This document shows positions 1 to 5,154 of a DNA stretch of 5,154 nt, piece after piece. The translations under genes and the position numbers were made by a program. Positions within the stretch are counted from its first letter, which is position 1. Each line of letters begins with the position of its first letter. The notes below the pieces were generated by a model that was given only the letters and a program-made list of their open reading frames with translations, did no database searches and was not told the origin of the DNA. Origin of the DNA: Opitutaceae bacterium (GTDB lineage Bacteria; Verrucomicrobiota; Verrucomicrobiia; Opitutales; Opitutaceae); contig JADLBI010000119.1 in NCBI GenBank assembly GCA_020847775.1, forward strand, positions 1 to 5,154. Direction: 5' to 3'.

Positions 1-66
1 CGGCGCGGAGTCGAAAGTGAGCTCGGCTTGATCAGCGGGTTTCTTGGAAGATTTCTTCTTGGCCAT
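1..66 (-). CDS. N-terminus of a probable topoisomerase IV subunit A (parC-like), cut by window edge
   Basis: An ATG on the minus strand at 66-64 opens a frame that stays open to the window edge, giving 22 residues that begin MAKKKSSKKPADQAEL and end in FDSAP. The start is Lys/Ser-rich, a low-complexity basic tail of the kind often found ahead of the conserved core. Nothing visible is diagnostic of a family. The ParC/GyrA-like call rests on position: the frame lies 121 bases downstream of the parE-like gene on the same strand, where the partner subunit commonly sits. If correct, the protein would carry the DNA-cleaving tyrosine and the winged-helix domain, and would form an A2B2 enzyme with the ParE-like subunit. 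No Shine-Dalgarno sequence precedes the ATG; the transcript there reads CCTCCT, the opposite of one. The coding call is moderate and the family call is inference from context. Confidence 0.55.
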   Translation of the reverse strand, partial: MAKKKSSKKPADQAELTFDSAP

Positions 67-88
67 TTACAGGAGGAAAGTGGGGTTT

Positions 89-179
89 CCGCGGATTGCG
101 CAGATGATCGCGAATTTCAGACAGGAATAATAACTATAGTTCCAGTGCCTTATTCCGTGGCCATCCGTGTGATCCGTGG
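89..179. repeat. Imperfect inverted-repeat element in the parE-parC spacer
   Basis: The 121-base spacer between the parE stop and the next start is mostly one structured element. The left arm (89-116) is built of CGCGGATT, CGCAGAT and CGCGAATT units about 10 bases apart. The right arm (152-179) is built of TTCCGTGG, ATCCGTGT and ATCCGTGG units at the same spacing. Aligning the left arm with the reverse complement of the right gives 18 identities in 28. Nine of the ten differences are transitions, and six of those would be G-U wobbles in a plus-strand RNA, so 24 of 28 positions could pair. The 35-base loop holds a perfect palindrome, AACTATAGTT (132-141), nearly concentric with the arms. From memory, similar ATCCGTG-type intergenic motifs are dispersed in Verrucomicrobiota genomes; this is unverified. 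Right after the parE stop the minus-strand transcript has a run of six T, but no compact GC hairpin precedes it, so I do not call a terminator. Confidence 0.55.
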
Positions 180-187
180 TTAAAAAA

Positions 188-2026
188 TCAGACTTCGATC
201 AGGTCTTTTTCGATGCGGAGGTTTTCGATGATGAACTCCTGGCGATCCTGCGTGTTCTTGCCCATGTAGAAGGAGAGCAGTTCGTCGGTGTTGTGCAGAT
301 GCGCGAGCGACACCGGCTCGAGGCGGATGGCCTCGCCGATGAAGTCCTTGAACTCGTTGGCCGAGATTTCGCCAAGGCCCTTGAAGCGCGTGATCTCGTG
401 GCTCGCGCCGAGCTCCTTGATCGCGGCCTGTTTCTCGACCTCGTCGTAACAATAAATCGTGCGCTTCTTGTTGCGCACGCGGAAGAGCGGGGTCTCCAGA
501 ATGCTCAGGTGGCCGCGCGCGATGAGATCGGGGAAGAATTGCAGGAAGAATGAGAGCAGGAGCAGGCGGATGTGCATGCCGTCCACGTCGGCGTCGGTCG
601 CGATGACGACGCGGTTGTAGCGCAGCTCGTCCAGCCCGTCCTCGATGTTGAGCGCGGACTGGAGCAGGTGAAACTCCTCGTTCTCGTAGATGACTTTCTT
701 CGAGAGTCCGTAGGTGTTGAGCGGCTTGCCCTTGAGCGCGAAGACGGCCTGCGTCTGCACGTCGCGGCACGAGGTGAGCGAGCCGGCGGCGGAGTCTCCC
801 TCGACGATGAAAAGCGTGCTCTCCTCCGCGCGGTCCCCGCGCTCGCCGAGGTGCTGGCGGCAATCACGGAGCTTGCGGTTGTGCAGCGAGGCTTTCTTCG
901 CGCGGTCCTTGGCGAGCTTGCGGATGCCGGCCAGATCCTTGCGCTCGCGCTCGCTCTCCTGGATTTTCGCGAGCAGGATGTCGGCGGTCTCCTTGTTTTT
1001 GTGCAGGTAAACATCCAAGCTCTGCTGCACGAAGGTGCCGATGAACTCCTTGATGCTCGGCCCGCCGGGGCCGACCTCGGTGGAGCCGAGCTTGGTCTTG
1101 GTCTGCGATTCGAAGACCGGTTCCTGCACCCGCACCGAAATGGCCGCGACGATGGATTGGCGCACGTCGGCCGCGTCGAATTCCTTTTTGTAGAAATTGC
1201 GCAGGGTATTCACCACGGCCTCGCGAAACGCGAGCTGGTGCGTGCCGCCCATCGTGGTGTGCTGGCCGTTGACGAAGGAGAAGTAGTCCTCGCCGTAGTG
1301 GCCGCCATGCGTCATCGCGATCTCGATGTCCTCACCCTCAAGGTGGATTATCGGGTAGAGCGTCTCGCCGGTGAGATTTTTTTCGAGCAGATCCTTGAGT
1401 CCGTTCGCGGAGCGGAAGGCCCGGCCGTTGAGCGTGAGGGTGAGGCCGCGATTGAGAAACGCGTAGTTCCACAGCATGTCCTCGATAAACTCGGTGCGGA
1501 AGCGCCAGTCCTTGCCGAAGAGCGTCTCGTCGGGCACGAAGCAGATGATGGTGCCGTTCTTCTCGTCGCTCTTGGTAATTTTGTGATCCCGCGCAAGTTT
1601 GCCTTGGGTGTATTCCACGACCTTGGTCTGGCCGTCGCGAACGGATTGCGCGGTGTATTCGGCCGAAAGCGCGTTGACCGCTTTTTGGCCGACGCCGTTG
1701 AGGCCGACGGATTTTTGAAACGTCTCGCTGTCGTATTTCGCGCCGGTGTTGATGATGGAGACGCAATCCGCGAGCTTGCCGAGTGGGATGCCGCGGCCGT
1801 AGTCGCGGATGCGGACAACGCGCTCCTGCACCTCGATCTCCACGCGTTTGCCGTGGCCCATGGTGAATTCGTCGATGCAGTTGTCGATGGTCTCCTTGAG
1901 TAGGACGTAGATGCCGTCCTCGGCGTGCGCGCCGTTGCCGAGGCGTCCAATATACATGCCGGGACGCAGGCGGATGTGTTCAAGGGAGGAAAGGGTTTTG
2001 ATGCTGGCTTCGGTATATGCGGCCAT
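188..2026 (-). CDS. parE: DNA topoisomerase IV subunit B (ParE-like type IIA topoisomerase ATPase)
   Basis: This is the ATPase/TOPRIM subunit of a type IIA topoisomerase, which uses ATP to drive strand passage for decatenation or supercoil removal in the cytoplasm. The GHKL ATPase domain comes first: RPGMYIG at 21-27, KETIDNCIDEF at 44-54 (predicted general base E45, Mg-binding N49), DYGRGIP at 75-81, and GLNGVG at 108-113. The transducer domain follows, with the ATP-contacting QTK lysine at about K310. The TOPRIM domain has EGDSA at 409-413 and DADVD at 478-482, the acidic metal ligands, then KGLGEI at 549-554. The protein ends soon after. At 612 residues it matches ParE (about 630 in E. coli) rather than GyrB (about 800), and the SVGLNGVGQKAVNALS wording fits Bacteroidota/Verrucomicrobiota ParE. 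All catalytic residues are present. I chose the ATG at 2026 because homology begins just after it; a GTG at 2089 would add 21 unconserved-looking residues. A parC-like start lies downstream on the same strand. Some annotations may call this gyrase B. Confidence 0.95.
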   Translation of the reverse strand: MAAYTEASIKTLSSLEHIRLRPGMYIGRLGNGAHAEDGIYVLLKETIDNCIDEFTMGHGKRVEIEVQERVVRIRDYGRGIPLGKLADCVSIINTGAKYDSETFQKSVGLNGVGQKAVNALSAEYTAQSVRDGQTKVVEYTQGKLARDHKITKSDEKNGTIICFVPDETLFGKDWRFRTEFIEDMLWNYAFLNRGLTLTLNGRAFRSANGLKDLLEKNLTGETLYPIIHLEGEDIEIAMTHGGHYGEDYFSFVNGQHTTMGGTHQLAFREAVVNTLRNFYKKEFDAADVRQSIVAAISVRVQEPVFESQTKTKLGSTEVGPGGPSIKEFIGTFVQQSLDVYLHKNKETADILLAKIQESERERKDLAGIRKLAKDRAKKASLHNRKLRDCRQHLGERGDRAEESTLFIVEGDSAAGSLTSCRDVQTQAVFALKGKPLNTYGLSKKVIYENEEFHLLQSALNIEDGLDELRYNRVVIATDADVDGMHIRLLLLSFFLQFFPDLIARGHLSILETPLFRVRNKKRTIYCYDEVEKQAAIKELGASHEITRFKGLGEISANEFKDFIGEAIRLEPVSLAHLHNTDELLSFYMGKNTQDRQEFIIENLRIEKDLIEV

Positions 2027-2036
2027 GGGGATTACG

Positions 2037-2066
2037 TGGCGCCAACGCTCTGGCGCACGCGCGCCA
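2037..2066. repeat. Cluster of TGGCGC/GCGCCA palindromic motifs upstream of parE
   Basis: A perfect 8-base palindrome TGGCGCCA (2037-2044) is followed by TGGCGC (2051-2056) and GCGCCA (2061-2066), which form a 6-bp hairpin with a four-base loop (ACGC). The cluster lies 11 to 40 bases upstream of the chosen parE ATG, inside the 110-base divergent region between parE and the AsmA-like gene. It could be an operator or a leader hairpin near the parE start, or simply a product of GC-rich sequence. I saw no convincing -35/-10 promoter pair on either strand of this region. Confidence 0.3.
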
Positions 2067-2136
2067 TGACAAGCGAAAATCGATTGCACGCGGGGCTTGC
2101 CGCGCGCGCGGCGCGATTCAAGGCTGCGCGCAACCT

Positions 2137-2880
2137 ATGAAAAAGAAGCCTCTCATTTTCCTCGGCATCGCCGTGGTGGTCCTCCTCGCGATATATATCG
2201 GCCTGACGTTCTTCCTCGGTTCGGTCGTGCGGGCCGGCGTCAATTCTTTCGCGCCCAAGCTCACGCAGACCAAGGTCGAGCTGCAAGGAGCGACCATCTC
2301 GCCGTTCACCGGCTCGGGCTCGCTCACGGGCCTGACCGTCGGCAATCCCGAAGGGTTTAGCGACAATCCCGCCTTCTCGCTCGGTCACATCCATGTGCAG
2401 GTGAAGCCATTCTCCATCTTCGGCGATTATATCGAGATCGAGGAGATCGTGATCGACCGTCCGGAATTCCTCTACGAGACCAAGCTTATCACCAGCAACA
2501 TCAAGGAGCTGTTGAAAAACATCGAGAAATTCTCCGGCAAGGGCGGCGACCAGCCGGCCACCGAAAGCGGCAAACCCATCAAATTTGTCGTCAAGAAATT
2601 CCGTCTCACCAACGGCATAGCTCGGCTCGGCGTAGGTCCTGCGGCCCTACCCGTCCCACTGCCGCCCCTCTCAATGGACAATCTCGGCGTGGATAAGGGC
2701 GGTATCACGCCCGACCAACTCGCCGGCGAAGTCATGAAAAATGTGCTCGGCGGTATAGTCTCCGCAACTGGCCAGGCGGTGCTCAAGGCGGGCTCGACGG
2801 TCGGCGCTGGTGCCGCGGACGCCGCCGGCAATGCCGTCAAGAGCGCCGGCGAAGGCATCAAGAAACTCTTCGGCAAGTGA
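2137..2880 (+). CDS. Membrane-anchored AsmA-like protein
   Basis: This is a 247-residue protein with a short basic N-terminus (MKKK) and one hydrophobic segment at about 5-31. It is probably an uncleaved signal anchor placing the rest outside the cytoplasmic membrane. The section at 45-129 has the style of AsmA-family repeats: an amphipathic strand (QTKVELQGATISPFTGSGSL), a GLTVGNPEGF turn at 65-74, then alternating strands through IEIEEIVIDRPEFLYE to SNIKELLKNI at 120-129. AsmA-family proteins are linked to lipid transport or outer-membrane homeostasis and are usually much longer, so this short version may be a single-module relative. The tail from about 205 is Gly/Ala-rich with an amphipathic repeat pattern ending in KKLFGK. 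I chose the ATG at 2137 because it sits directly before the anchor; an in-frame upstream extension from 2017 is basic and Arg-rich and looks non-coding. No Shine-Dalgarno sequence is visible. The gene diverges from parE. The family call is moderate and the specific function is unknown. Confidence 0.8.
   Translation: MKKKPLIFLGIAVVVLLAIYIGLTFFLGSVVRAGVNSFAPKLTQTKVELQGATISPFTGSGSLTGLTVGNPEGFSDNPAFSLGHIHVQVKPFSIFGDYIEIEEIVIDRPEFLYETKLITSNIKELLKNIEKFSGKGGDQPATESGKPIKFVVKKFRLTNGIARLGVGPAALPVPLPPLSMDNLGVDKGGITPDQLAGEVMKNVLGGIVSATGQAVLKAGSTVGAGAADAAGNAVKSAGEGIKKLFGK
2632..2650 (+). repeat. Hairpin inside the AsmA-like gene
   Basis: GTAGG (2632-2636) pairs with CCTAC (2646-2650). After one T-C mismatch the stem continues with two further G-C pairs and closes on a TGC loop. 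It lies in the codons for LGVGPAALP, in a stretch (2615-2680) with several A-ending codons (ATA, GTA, CTA, CCA, TCA) that are scarce elsewhere in the gene. It could be chance or a small palindrome inserted in frame; the reading frame is intact. Confidence 0.3.
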
Positions 2881-2884
2881 CACT

Positions 2885-2918
2885 CCAGTCGCGCGGCGGG
2901 CCTCAACCCAGTCGCGCG
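2885..2918 (+). repeat. 11-base direct repeat at a convergent gene junction
   Basis: CCAGTCGCGCG occurs at 2885-2895 and again at 2908-2918. The first copy is in the 22-base gap between the AsmA-like stop (2880) and the stop of the 7TM gene (2903-2905); the second is within the last codons of the 7TM gene. No hairpin with a T-tract terminator is visible in the gap. It is probably a small tandem-type duplication. Confidence 0.4.
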
Positions 2919-3604
2919 CGCTGTTCCCGGTCGCGCACGCTCAGCGCGATCAACAAAATCATCACGTGCAGGAGAAATCCCGTGCGAAACGCCAGCAACG
3001 TCGGACCGCCGGCATCCGCCGTGCCGTCCAAAAATTGCGCGATGAGCACCAGGCCGCTGAGCAGCAACGGCACACTCGCAAGGAGAAATTCGCGCGCGCC
3101 CGGCCGGTGGTCGCGCGCCGCCCCTGCGGCCAGCACCATCGAGGAAACGAGATTGATCAAATTGCAGCCCAGTATGGCCCAGGCACTGCCATTAGCCCCC
3201 GTCACCGCGTCAAACGCCAGCCAAGCCAGTGCGATTGCGTAGGACGACATCAGGACCCGTTGAAATCTCATCCAACCCGGCGAGCGCGCGCGACCGCCGA
3301 AATAGCCCGCCACAAACCCGAGGTAGAATAACGCGTAAGGCAAATGCATCAGGTTATTCAGGTAGATAAATCCGTCGCCCAGACGCTCCTGCAGCCGCGC
3401 CCCCAAGACGTGGGTGATCAAACTCATCACACTGATCGCCCCCACATAACCGCCTAGAAAGCCATAGGTGCGATCGCGCAACCTCGCCCCCAGATACAAG
3501 GCCACCCCGGCCCTCGCCGCCATCATCGCAAACCAAAAGATTGCGATGACCGGGACGGTGAATGCGGTCGTCGCCAAAAAAGATTGAGCCATACCTTCAG
3601 CCAT
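2903..3604 (-). CDS. Seven-helix membrane protein, 7TMR-DISM-like, without output domain
   Basis: This is a protein of up to 233 residues with seven hydrophobic segments at about 10-38, 48-68, 80-103, 117-135, 140-163, 172-192 and 203-223. The layout resembles the 7TM module of 7TMR-DISM signalling proteins: an RDRTYGF motif after helix 1 and a final helix running into SVRDREQRARLG, comparable to the helix-7 exit that normally leads into a kinase, cyclase or phosphatase domain. Here the frame stops right after that exit, so no output domain is encoded, and the next downstream gene is convergent. It may be a stand-alone membrane sensor, a partner for a kinase encoded elsewhere, or an unrelated integral membrane family. 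The start is uncertain: ATG 3604 gives 233 residues and ATG 3592 gives 229, the latter preceded by GAAGG but too closely for normal spacing. The frame is also open further upstream to 3724, but that extension is Arg-rich and unconvincing. The coding call is good because of the coherent helix pattern; the family call is tentative. Confidence 0.75.
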   Translation of the reverse strand: MAEGMAQSFLATTAFTVPVIAIFWFAMMAARAGVALYLGARLRDRTYGFLGGYVGAISVMSLITHVLGARLQERLGDGFIYLNNLMHLPYALFYLGFVAGYFGGRARSPGWMRFQRVLMSSYAIALAWLAFDAVTGANGSAWAILGCNLINLVSSMVLAAGAARDHRPGAREFLLASVPLLLSGLVLIAQFLDGTADAGGPTLLAFRTGFLLHVMILLIALSVRDREQRARLG

Positions 3605-3738
3605 GCGCCGCCAACATGTCTCGTTCCGCCGGAGAAGCAAACGCCGCCTCGCGCCAGCATGACCCCGCGCTTGACGGCCACACCGGTTCCGTGAGTTTGA
3701 TCGCCAGCACGGCGCACCGGCCAACCAATCCCACCCCC
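3605..3738. promoter_or_regulatory. Divergent intergenic region expected to hold promoters for the 7TM and oxidoreductase genes
   Basis: This 134-base gap separates two divergently oriented starts, so promoters for both directions are expected here by position. I could not identify a convincing -35/-10 pair or operator palindrome in it. Frames from both flanking genes extend into the gap without stops, but the predicted residues have no recognisable domain content. Confidence 0.3.
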
Positions 3739-4845
3739 ATGCCTCACCAAGTTAAAGTCGGCCTCATCGGTTGCGGCAACATCAGCCAAGCCTACTTCGT
3801 CGGCTGCAAACGCTACAATATCCTCGACCTCGTCGCCTGCGCCGATCTCGAGTTCTCACGCGCGCAGGCCAAAGCCGCTTCCCACGGCGTGCGGGCGCTC
3901 ACCGTGGACGAACTGCTCGCCGATCCGGAAATCGAGATCGTCATCAACCTCACCATCCCGCGCGCACACGCCTCCATCAATGAGCGCATTTTGCGCGCCG
4001 GCAAACACGCCTACGTCGAAAAACCCTTCGCGCTCAATCTCGCTGAAGCCAAGCGCGTGCTCGCGCTCGCCAAACGCAAGAAACTCCTCGTCGGCGGCGC
4101 GCCCGACACCTTTCTCGGCGGCGGCATCCAGACCGCGCGCCAATTGCTCGAGGACGGTGCCATCGGCCAACCCGTCGCGGCGACCGCCTATTGCATGGGC
4201 CACGGCCACGAATCTTGGCACCCCGCGCCGGAGTTTTATTATCAGACAGGCGGAGGCCCGATGTTCGACATGGGGCCTTATTACCTCACCGCGCTCGTCA
4301 ATCTGCTCGGTCCGGTGCGGCGCGTCAGCGGCAGCGCCAAAACTTCCTTTCCCACCCGCACCATCACGAGTCAGCCGCTCGCCGGCCAAAAAATCAAAGT
4401 CGCGGTGCCGACGCATTATGCCGGCACCTTGGAATTCGCCAATGGCGTCATCGCCACCCTCATCATGAGTTTCGATGTCTGGCCCGGCGCGCCCATGCCC
4501 CGCATCGAGCTTTTTGGCAGCGAAGGCACCATGCTCGTGCCCGACCCCAACACCTTCACGGGCCCCGTGCAGATCAGGCGCGCCGGTGAGAACGCCTTCG
4601 CCGACGCGCCTCTCACCCATTCCGAAGCCCGCCTGCGCGGCACCGGCGTGGCCGACATGGCCTATTCGATTCTGCGCCGTAGGCGCAACTTCCGCTGCAA
4701 CGGCGAACTCGCCACGCACGTCGTGGAAATCATGGCCGCGTTTGAAAAAGCCTCGAAGTCCGGCCGCTACGTGACCATCGCGACCAGGTTCAAGCAGCCC
4801 AAGATCCTGCCGCCGCAACTGCCCGACAACGTGCTCGACGCATGA
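3739..4845 (+). CDS. Gfo/Idh/MocA-family NAD(P)-dependent oxidoreductase
   Basis: This 368-residue cytoplasmic enzyme is of the family that oxidises or reduces sugars, inositols and related polyols with a nicotinamide cofactor; the substrate cannot be read from sequence. The N-terminal Rossmann fold shows GLIGCGNIS at 8-16 and, at the end of the second strand, ACADLE with D36, an acid that usually favours NAD over NADP. Next come NLTIPRAHAS and the hallmark EKP at 94-96, with lysine K95 predicted catalytic. The C-terminal alpha/beta domain contains GHGHESWHP at 154-162 and GGPMFDMGPYYLTALVNLLGP. In many family members the equivalent stretch reads GG-x-x-x-D-x-G-x-H; here D177 is kept but Y181 replaces the histidine. 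Length is typical (about 330-390). The ATG at 3739 is chosen because the Rossmann strand begins four residues later; upstream in-frame ATGs add low-complexity sequence. No Shine-Dalgarno sequence is visible. Its stop overlaps the next start (ATGA), indicating coupled translation. Confidence 0.93.
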   Translation: MPHQVKVGLIGCGNISQAYFVGCKRYNILDLVACADLEFSRAQAKAASHGVRALTVDELLADPEIEIVINLTIPRAHASINERILRAGKHAYVEKPFALNLAEAKRVLALAKRKKLLVGGAPDTFLGGGIQTARQLLEDGAIGQPVAATAYCMGHGHESWHPAPEFYYQTGGGPMFDMGPYYLTALVNLLGPVRRVSGSAKTSFPTRTITSQPLAGQKIKVAVPTHYAGTLEFANGVIATLIMSFDVWPGAPMPRIELFGSEGTMLVPDPNTFTGPVQIRRAGENAFADAPLTHSEARLRGTGVADMAYSILRRRRNFRCNGELATHVVEIMAAFEKASKSGRYVTIATRFKQPKILPPQLPDNVLDA

Positions 4846-5120
4846 GCGAACCCGCCGTGCAGCACCACGCCGCCCCACGGCGCTACACAGTCGAGGCGGA
4901 TGGCGGCACCGCCTTCCTCGAATATGAACTCGAGGGCGCGGTCATGACCTTCACGCACACCTTTGTGCCACCCGAACTACGCGGCCGCGGGCTGGCCGAA
5001 ATCCTCGTGCGCCGCGCCTTGGCGGACGCGCGCGACGCCAACCGCCGCGTCGTGCCGCAATGCTCTTACGTCGCACGCTTCATCGCGCGCCATGCCGAAT
5101 TCCAACCGCTCTGCGCGTAG
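4842..5120 (+). CDS. Small GNAT-fold N-acetyltransferase-like protein (NATD1/YjdJ type)
   Basis: This 92-residue protein covers the compact GCN5-related domain of the NATD1/YjdJ type (Acetyltransf_CG). Visible hallmarks in order are a strand pair GGTAFLEYELEGAVMTFTHT at 21-40, the FVPPELRGRGLAEILV segment at 41-56 with the acetyl-CoA pyrophosphate-binding loop R47-G-R-G-L-A52, a helix at about 54-68, and VVPQCSYVARFIARH at 70-84 with the family's characteristic cysteine, C74. It ends with AEFQPL, as relatives do. The family is much shorter than standard GNATs and its substrate is generally unknown. The first 12 residues are a non-conserved lead. The start overlaps the oxidoreductase stop by four bases, so it is probably translated by termination-reinitiation from the same mRNA. 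Whether it works on the same substrate is unknown; small GNAT genes of this kind occur in many contexts. The frame is intact. Confidence 0.9.
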   Translation: MSEPAVQHHAAPRRYTVEADGGTAFLEYELEGAVMTFTHTFVPPELRGRGLAEILVRRALADARDANRRVVPQCSYVARFIARHAEFQPLCA

Positions 5121-5148
5121 CCGCGTTGGGGCAAAGCACCAACGCGGC
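5120..5148 (+). terminator. Terminator-like hairpin after the GNAT gene
   Basis: GCCGCGTTGG (5120-5129) and CCAACGCGGC (5139-5148) form a perfect 10-bp GC-rich stem with a 9-base loop. The left arm begins at the last base of the GNAT stop codon. The bases that follow are CCAAAC, so there is no T tract on the plus strand, and the minus strand has none after the stem either. It may end transcription weakly, protect the 3' end, or be a bidirectional structure. Confidence 0.55.
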
Positions 5149-5154
5149 CCAAAC

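Noticed and set aside
71..76. AGGAGG on the plus strand, a perfect Shine-Dalgarno sequence
   Set aside because: No start codon follows at proper spacing on the plus strand, and on the minus strand, where the gene lies, it reads CCTCCT. Likely coincidence.
89..179. CRISPR array in the parE-parC spacer
   Set aside because: The repeated units are only about 8 bases, spaced 1-2 bases apart and partly inverted; there are no spacers of regular length and no cas genes.
181..187. T run after the parE stop as an intrinsic terminator
   Set aside because: No GC-rich hairpin directly precedes the run in the minus-strand transcript, and the next gene appears to continue in the same direction.
176..553. 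Plus-strand frame overlapping the parE 3' end and the spacer repeat
   Set aside because: It is antisense to conserved TOPRIM-region codons and its residues show no family features.
572..1903. Long open frame (443 codons) on the plus strand opposite parE
   Set aside because: It is antisense to a gene with all type IIA topoisomerase motifs. GC-rich third positions commonly keep the opposite frame open, and its translation shows no recognisable domain.
2017..2136. N-terminal extension of the AsmA-like protein from an upstream in-frame ATG
   Set aside because: The extension is Arg/Ala/Gly-rich and precedes a typical signal-anchor start (MKKKPLIFLG), so it looks like open intergenic sequence.
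3856..4878. Long open frame (340 codons) on the minus strand opposite the oxidoreductase
   Set aside because: It is a shadow of the well-supported Gfo/Idh/MocA gene; its predicted sequence is low-complexity and lacks domain structure.

Overview
This 5.15 kb window looks like a piece of a GC-rich (roughly 60%) bacterial chromosome, most likely Verrucomicrobiota, perhaps Opitutaceae. I infer this from the ParE-like sequence, which resembles the Bacteroidota/Verrucomicrobiota type, from start codons with no convincing Shine-Dalgarno sequence, and from an intergenic element built of ATCCGTGG/CGCGGATT-type units. The phylum is inferred from pattern recognition, not from a search.

Layout from left to right. 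Positions 1-66 (minus) hold the first 22 codons of a gene cut by the window edge, probably the topoisomerase IV A subunit (parC-like). Positions 67-187 are a spacer filled mostly by an imperfect inverted-repeat element. Positions 188-2026 (minus) encode a complete 612-residue topoisomerase IV/gyrase B-type ATPase (parE-like), upstream of the putative parC in the same direction. Positions 2027-2136 are a divergent intergenic region with a cluster of TGGCGC/GCGCCA motifs. Positions 2137-2880 (plus) encode a 247-residue membrane-anchored AsmA-like protein. It converges with a minus-strand gene at 2903-3604 for a seven-helix membrane protein that resembles a 7TMR-DISM sensor module without an output domain. 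After a 134-base divergent region come two translationally coupled plus-strand genes: a Gfo/Idh/MocA-family NAD(P)-dependent oxidoreductase (3739-4845) and a small NATD1/YjdJ-type GNAT-fold protein (4842-5120). The second ends at a hairpin that begins at its stop codon.

Functionally the window combines a core DNA-topology operon (ParE plus probable ParC, which together would form an ATP-dependent type IIA topoisomerase acting on chromosome decatenation or supercoiling) with unrelated housekeeping or accessory genes. I see no defence system, mobile element, CRISPR array, tRNA or rRNA. The most unusual parts are the parE-parC spacer element, the output-less 7TM module, and the hairpin with atypical codons inside the AsmA-like gene. 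None amounts to a clear new system.
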